DNA of 8,360 nt from Chitinophagaceae bacterium (GTDB taxonomy: Bacteria > Bacteroidota > Bacteroidia > Chitinophagales > Chitinophagaceae): NCBI GenBank assembly GCA_026785745.1, contig JAJAZO010000118.1, forward strand, positions 1 through 8,360, given 5' to 3'. The notes beneath the pieces were generated by a model. That model ran no database searches. It was given only the letters and a program-made list of their open reading frames with translations, and was not told the origin of the DNA. Below, one piece after another: positions 5,595 to 8,360 of this stretch (positions within the stretch are counted from its first letter, which is position 1; each line of letters starts with the position of its first letter). The position numbers were made by a program, and so were the translations under genes.

Positions 5595-6089
5595 TTGAAA
5601 AGATTTAAGAATATTTGCCTTATTACTCTCGCAGCTTATTGCTTTCAACTCGTAGCTGCTTCCTGCACTACCGTAGATATTTACGAAAAATCGGTAAGCA
5701 TTCCGGCACATTCCTGGAAGAGCAGCTATAAACCATCTTTTACTTTTACTATTAAAGACACTTCATCGCCTTACCAGCTATTTCTTATTCTGCGGCATAA
5801 TGATAAATACAGTTTCAACAATATTTATATCAACCTGTATACAAAACAGCCCGGTGCCGATACTACACAAATGGGCCGATACGACCTTCGCCTTGCCACC
5901 GACAGTGAAGGCTGGCTGGGCAGCGGCATGGATGATATTTATGAACACCGTATTCCGTTAACACCCGTTGGTGGGCAGTTTTATTTCAAAAAAACCGGTG
6001 ACTACACTTTCAGTATTGAGCAAATAATGCGGGAAAACCCACTCAACAATGTGCTGAATGTGGGGCTTAGAATAGAAAAGAAACAATAA
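5595..6089 (+). CDS. gldH: Gliding motility lipoprotein GldH
   Basis: A lipoprotein of the GldH family, which in Flavobacterium is needed for gliding and is linked to the Gld/Spr type IX secretion-motility apparatus; it also occurs in non-gliding Bacteroidota. Residues 1-23 form a signal peptide with the lipobox-like AASC, putting the lipidated Cys at 24. The conserved GldH body follows: HSWKSSYKPSFTFTIKD, a YQLFLILRHNDKYSFNNIYI strand pair, DSEGWLGSGMDDIYEHRIPL, and a C-terminal FKKTGDYTFSIEQIMRENPL ... VGLRIEKK. The length of 164 aa is normal. The start is TTG at 5595; no in-frame ATG precedes the signal peptide and an in-frame stop lies at 5562-5564. Its likely place is the periplasmic side of the envelope. 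It is separated from the kinase by 79 bp, so shared transcription is possible but not required. Confidence 0.9.
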   Translation: MKRFKNICLITLAAYCFQLVAASCTTVDIYEKSVSIPAHSWKSSYKPSFTFTIKDTSSPYQLFLILRHNDKYSFNNIYINLYTKQPGADTTQMGRYDLRLATDSEGWLGSGMDDIYEHRIPLTPVGGQFYFKKTGDYTFSIEQIMRENPLNNVLNVGLRIEKKQ

Positions 6090-6168
6090 TCAAAGTAGAA
6101 TAACAATGTTTTTGTAAAAAATCAGCCGGACTATTTATTCACTTTGCTATTAACTCCATCTTTGCATT

Positions 6169-7173
6169 ATGCCCGATGCCAGCCGCAAAAGAATTCGCCG
6201 CACCACATTCATTTACTGGATGCTGTTGTTTTATATAGTAGCCGCACTTGCGTGGTGGTTTATTTCCCTGGAACAGCAAAACAAACGCATTGCCGGGCTG
6301 CAGTATAAATCCATTAACGTTGAAAGAGATTCTCTTTCTGTTGCACAACTGGGAGATAAGATTTTTGCTATTGATAAGGAGACCAAAAGAAACACCGGAA
6401 AATATATTGCTGAAGGGATAACTTTTTTAATTCTTATACTGGTAGGTGCTGCTTTCGTTTATCGCTCCGTCCGCAGGCAATTTAAACTACAGCAGCAACA
6501 GCAGAATTTTATGATGGCTGTTACCCATGAATTTAAAACACCGATCTCTGTAGCCCGGTTAAACCTTGAAACATTACAGAAATATAATCTCGACCCGGAA
6601 AAGCAGAAAAAATTAATCCGCACCACATTGGATGAAACGGCCCGGTTGAATTTTTTAACCAATAATATTCTGATCGCTTCGCAATTAGAAGGAGGCGGCT
6701 ATAAATCATCCAACGAGGAGCTTGACCTTTCTACCTTGCTGAAAGATTGTATGCAGGATTTCCGCAACCGTTTTCCCGACAGGGTATTTAAAGAAGATAT
6801 AGAAGCTGATGCGGATGTAAAAGGTGATGCATTACTATTGCAAATGCTGATTAATAACCTGCTGGAAAATGCAATAAAATATTCCCCCAAAGAAGCTCTG
6901 GTAACGGCAGTACTGAAGAAATACAGGTCGGGTACTTCGGTAAACTCAGTAGAGCTGCACATAAAGGATGAAGGAACCGGAATTGCCGATGATGAAAAGA
7001 AAAAGGTTTTTAGCAAATTTTACCGCATTGGTAACGAGGCTACCCGTAAAACACAGGGTACCGGTCTTGGCCTGTATCTTTGCAGGAAGATAGCGCAAAG
7101 CCACAATGGCGACATTTCGGTGACAAACAATGAACCTAACGGAAGTAATTTTGTCGTCATTTTTAAAACATAG
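6169..7173 (+). CDS. Two-component sensor histidine kinase
   Basis: An inner-membrane histidine kinase of 334 aa. TM1 is about residues 14-34 and TM2 about 80-98, leaving a short periplasmic loop of about 45 residues with no recognisable ligand domain. A Gln-rich juxtamembrane helix (LQQQQQNF, 107-114) leads into the HisKA domain. The H-box AVTHEFKTPIS carries phospho-acceptor His120 and the E-x-K/R-T-P motif. The HATPase domain shows the N-box NNLLENAIKYS (229-239, key Asn234), G1 DEGTGI (267-272), F-box KFYRIG (283-288) and G2 GTGLGL (297-302). All catalytic boxes are intact. The ATG at 6169 lies 4 bases after CATCTTTG, a near match to the -7 box, so either the mRNA is nearly leaderless or the match is chance. 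Its cognate regulator is 65 bp downstream. The signal sensed is unknown. Confidence 0.94.
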   Translation: MPDASRKRIRRTTFIYWMLLFYIVAALAWWFISLEQQNKRIAGLQYKSINVERDSLSVAQLGDKIFAIDKETKRNTGKYIAEGITFLILILVGAAFVYRSVRRQFKLQQQQQNFMMAVTHEFKTPISVARLNLETLQKYNLDPEKQKKLIRTTLDETARLNFLTNNILIASQLEGGGYKSSNEELDLSTLLKDCMQDFRNRFPDRVFKEDIEADADVKGDALLLQMLINNLLENAIKYSPKEALVTAVLKKYRSGTSVNSVELHIKDEGTGIADDEKKKVFSKFYRIGNEATRKTQGTGLGLYLCRKIAQSHNGDISVTNNEPNGSNFVVIFKT

Positions 7174-7190
7174 GTCTGACAGCTTGCCCT

Positions 7191-7240
7191 ATTGTTTCGG
7201 GGTCTCCGTCTGATCTGGACTTGACAGAAAATGAAACAAT
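7191..7240. repeat. Inverted repeat covering the response-regulator start codon
   Basis: ATTGTTTC (7191-7198) is the exact reverse complement of GAAACAAT (7233-7240). In RNA the pairing extends by G-U at both ends (7190/7241 and 7199/7232), giving about 10 bp closing a 32-base loop. The right arm includes the first two bases of the preferred ATG at 7239 and, by the wobble, its G. It could reduce translation initiation. The rest of this spacer (7174-7230) is more GC-rich than typical spacers here and may be a repeat remnant. Confidence 0.5.
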
Positions 7241-7946
7241 GACTACTGAACAAAAAAGATCAATATTATTAGTGGAGGATGAAGAAAATCTTCATGAAGC
7301 ACTGAAGCTAAACCTTGAGCTGGAGGGCTATGATGTGACATCGGCATTGGATGGTGCTGCTGCATTGAAAGCGGTACAGGGAGAATATTTCGACCTTATC
7401 ATTATGGATGTAATGCTGCCGGAAATGGATGGCATTACCGTTACAGAAACCATCCGTATCAGTAATAATGAAGTGCCGATACTTATTCTTAGTGCTAAAA
7501 ACAGCAGTGCCGACAGGGTACTTGGTTTAAAAAAAGGAGCTGATGATTACCTGACCAAACCCTTCAACCTGGAAGAGCTGTTGCTGCGGGTTAATAAACT
7601 GATCAATAAAAATAAAAAACTACAGGACAAATCAACCATTGGTGATACCTACACTTTTGGTAATAATACAGTGGATTTCAAAGCACAGGAAGCCGTAAAA
7701 TCGGGGGGAGAAAAAATTCAGCTAAGCAAGAAAGAAACCATGCTGCTCAAACTGCTCATTGAAAATAAAAATGAAGTAGTACCAAGAGAAAAAATATTAC
7801 AATCCGTTTGGGGTTATAATGTGTATCCCACCACCCGGACGATTGACAACTTCATTCTCAACTTCCGCAAATATTTTGAAGAAGAAAGCCGCAATCCTAA
7901 ATATTTTCATTCTGTAAGAGGGGTGGGATATAAGTATTCAGAGTAA
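7239..7946 (+). CDS. OmpR/PhoB-family response regulator
   Basis: A DNA-binding response regulator of 235 aa from ATG 7239. An upstream in-frame TTG at 7221 would add six residues, but ATG is preferred because MTTEQKRSILLVEDE is a natural receiver start. The receiver domain (8-125) has the acidic pair E13/D14, phospho-acceptor Asp57 (LIIMDVMLPEMDG), Ser85 (ILILSAK), Tyr104 and Lys107 (DDYLTKPF). A linker leads to a C-terminal Trans_Reg_C winged helix (about 138-235) with LSKKETMLLKLLIENKNEVVPREKIL, VWGY, the recognition helix TRTIDNFILNFRKYFE and the wing HSVRGVGYKY. It is the evident partner of the upstream kinase. Its targets are unknown. Its stop codon overlaps the end of the opposing batD-like gene by 9 bp, so transcripts converge here with no room for a separate terminator. 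Confidence 0.95.
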   Translation: MTTEQKRSILLVEDEENLHEALKLNLELEGYDVTSALDGAAALKAVQGEYFDLIIMDVMLPEMDGITVTETIRISNNEVPILILSAKNSSADRVLGLKKGADDYLTKPFNLEELLLRVNKLINKNKKLQDKSTIGDTYTFGNNTVDFKAQEAVKSGGEKIQLSKKETMLLKLLIENKNEVVPREKILQSVWGYNVYPTTRTIDNFILNFRKYFEEESRNPKYFHSVRGVGYKYSE

Positions 7947-8360
7947 GCCGGTTCTTACTTTTTCCAAAGTTTCTTTTGTTTCTTCCAGCATACTTTGTTT
8001 ATCGTTTAACAAACTTGCATTGGTAAACATTCCTGTTTCACACTCCTCTAATAGTTGAAATAAATTACCAGCTATATGGCTGTCAATATTGGCTTCCTTC
8101 ATTTTAACCGATAGTCTTTGTTTACTCATTTCGCTGCCCGATAAATTAAATTGTTCTGCTGCATACTTCCAGATAATTCCATGAAGGACGGAATAAAACT
8201 GGTTACCTTCTGTGGAAACAGCAGTATAAGCAGGATCAAGTAAATTGTCAATGGAAGACTGTGCCGCTATTGCCGGAACCTGTTGCATTTTTTCAGATTC
8301 TTTTTTCCTGAACACCCAATAAAGTAAGATCACCAGCACCAGTGATACGACAACTATGCC
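7938..8360 (-). CDS. BatD-like protein, C-terminal part (gene runs off the right edge)
   Basis: The - strand frame is open to the window edge and encodes 140 visible residues; a GTG at 8339 is probably internal, not the start. The first visible residues (GIVVVSLVLVILLYWVFRKK) are a transmembrane helix with a positive stop-transfer end. They are followed by a cytoplasmic tail of about 115 residues with LHGIIWKYAAEQFNLSG, SKQRLSVKMKEANID, and a final helical stretch LLEECETGMF...NDKQSMLEETKETLEKV. This TM-plus-helical-tail arrangement is how Bacteroidota BatD (aerotolerance-related Bat operon) proteins end; they are usually near 600 aa, so most of the protein lies to the right. batA, batB and batC would be expected upstream of it, beyond the window. 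The identity is judged from the tail alone. Confidence 0.7.
   Translation of the reverse strand, partial: GIVVVSLVLVILLYWVFRKKESEKMQQVPAIAAQSSIDNLLDPAYTAVSTEGNQFYSVLHGIIWKYAAEQFNLSGSEMSKQRLSVKMKEANIDSHIAGNLFQLLEECETGMFTNASLLNDKQSMLEETKETLEKVRTGLL

Noticed and set aside
6487..6504. CAG/CAA-rich run in the kinase gene as a microsatellite
   Set aside because: It is short and interrupted, and it encodes the Gln-rich juxtamembrane helix common in such kinases.
7221..7238. TTG at 7221 as start of the response regulator
   Set aside because: ATG at 7239 is in frame, gives the usual receiver N-terminus, and needs no rare start codon.

Overview
The window looks like chromosomal DNA of a Bacteroidota species, most likely close to Chitinophagaceae. 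The evidence is a GldH-type lipoprotein, a BatD C-terminus, a secreted CarboxypepD_reg-like protein, an LpxD-like paralogue of the kind seen in this phylum, TAnnTTTG-type promoter boxes, few Shine-Dalgarno sequences, and AT-rich spacers carrying short palindromic repeats. I see no phage, transposase, CRISPR, rRNA or tRNA.

Layout. Positions 1-2903 hold three + strand genes: the C-terminal three quarters of a 3-hydroxyacyl-CoA dehydrogenase, an NAD(P)-dependent extended SDR reductase/epimerase, and a secreted protein of unknown function. A 90-bp palindromic repeat separates these from a convergent - strand LpxD-like acyltransferase (2994-3941). Then comes a 699-bp AT-rich gene-free region (3942-4640). 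It carries two perfect DnaA-box matches (TTATNCACA), a very AT-rich stretch beside them, an orphan intrinsic terminator and a GC-rich palindrome. From 4641 the + strand carries yicC (endoribonuclease family), gldH, a sensor histidine kinase and an OmpR-type response regulator. The window closes with the 3' end of a - strand batD-like gene, whose stop codon overlaps the regulator's end by 9 bp.

How it fits together. Most genes are housekeeping or envelope functions: acyl-CoA metabolism, an LpxD-type acyltransferase, RNA turnover, a gliding/secretion-associated lipoprotein, and Bat proteins. The kinase and regulator form an obvious cognate pair; their signal and targets cannot be read from the sequence.

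No gene here forms an obviously new system. The most interesting signals are non-coding: the possible origin-like or sRNA-bearing spacer at 3942-4640, a reductase whose N-terminus seems to be encoded by an intergenic repeat, and inverted repeats that span or enclose the start codons of three + strand genes (728, 5595 and 7239).
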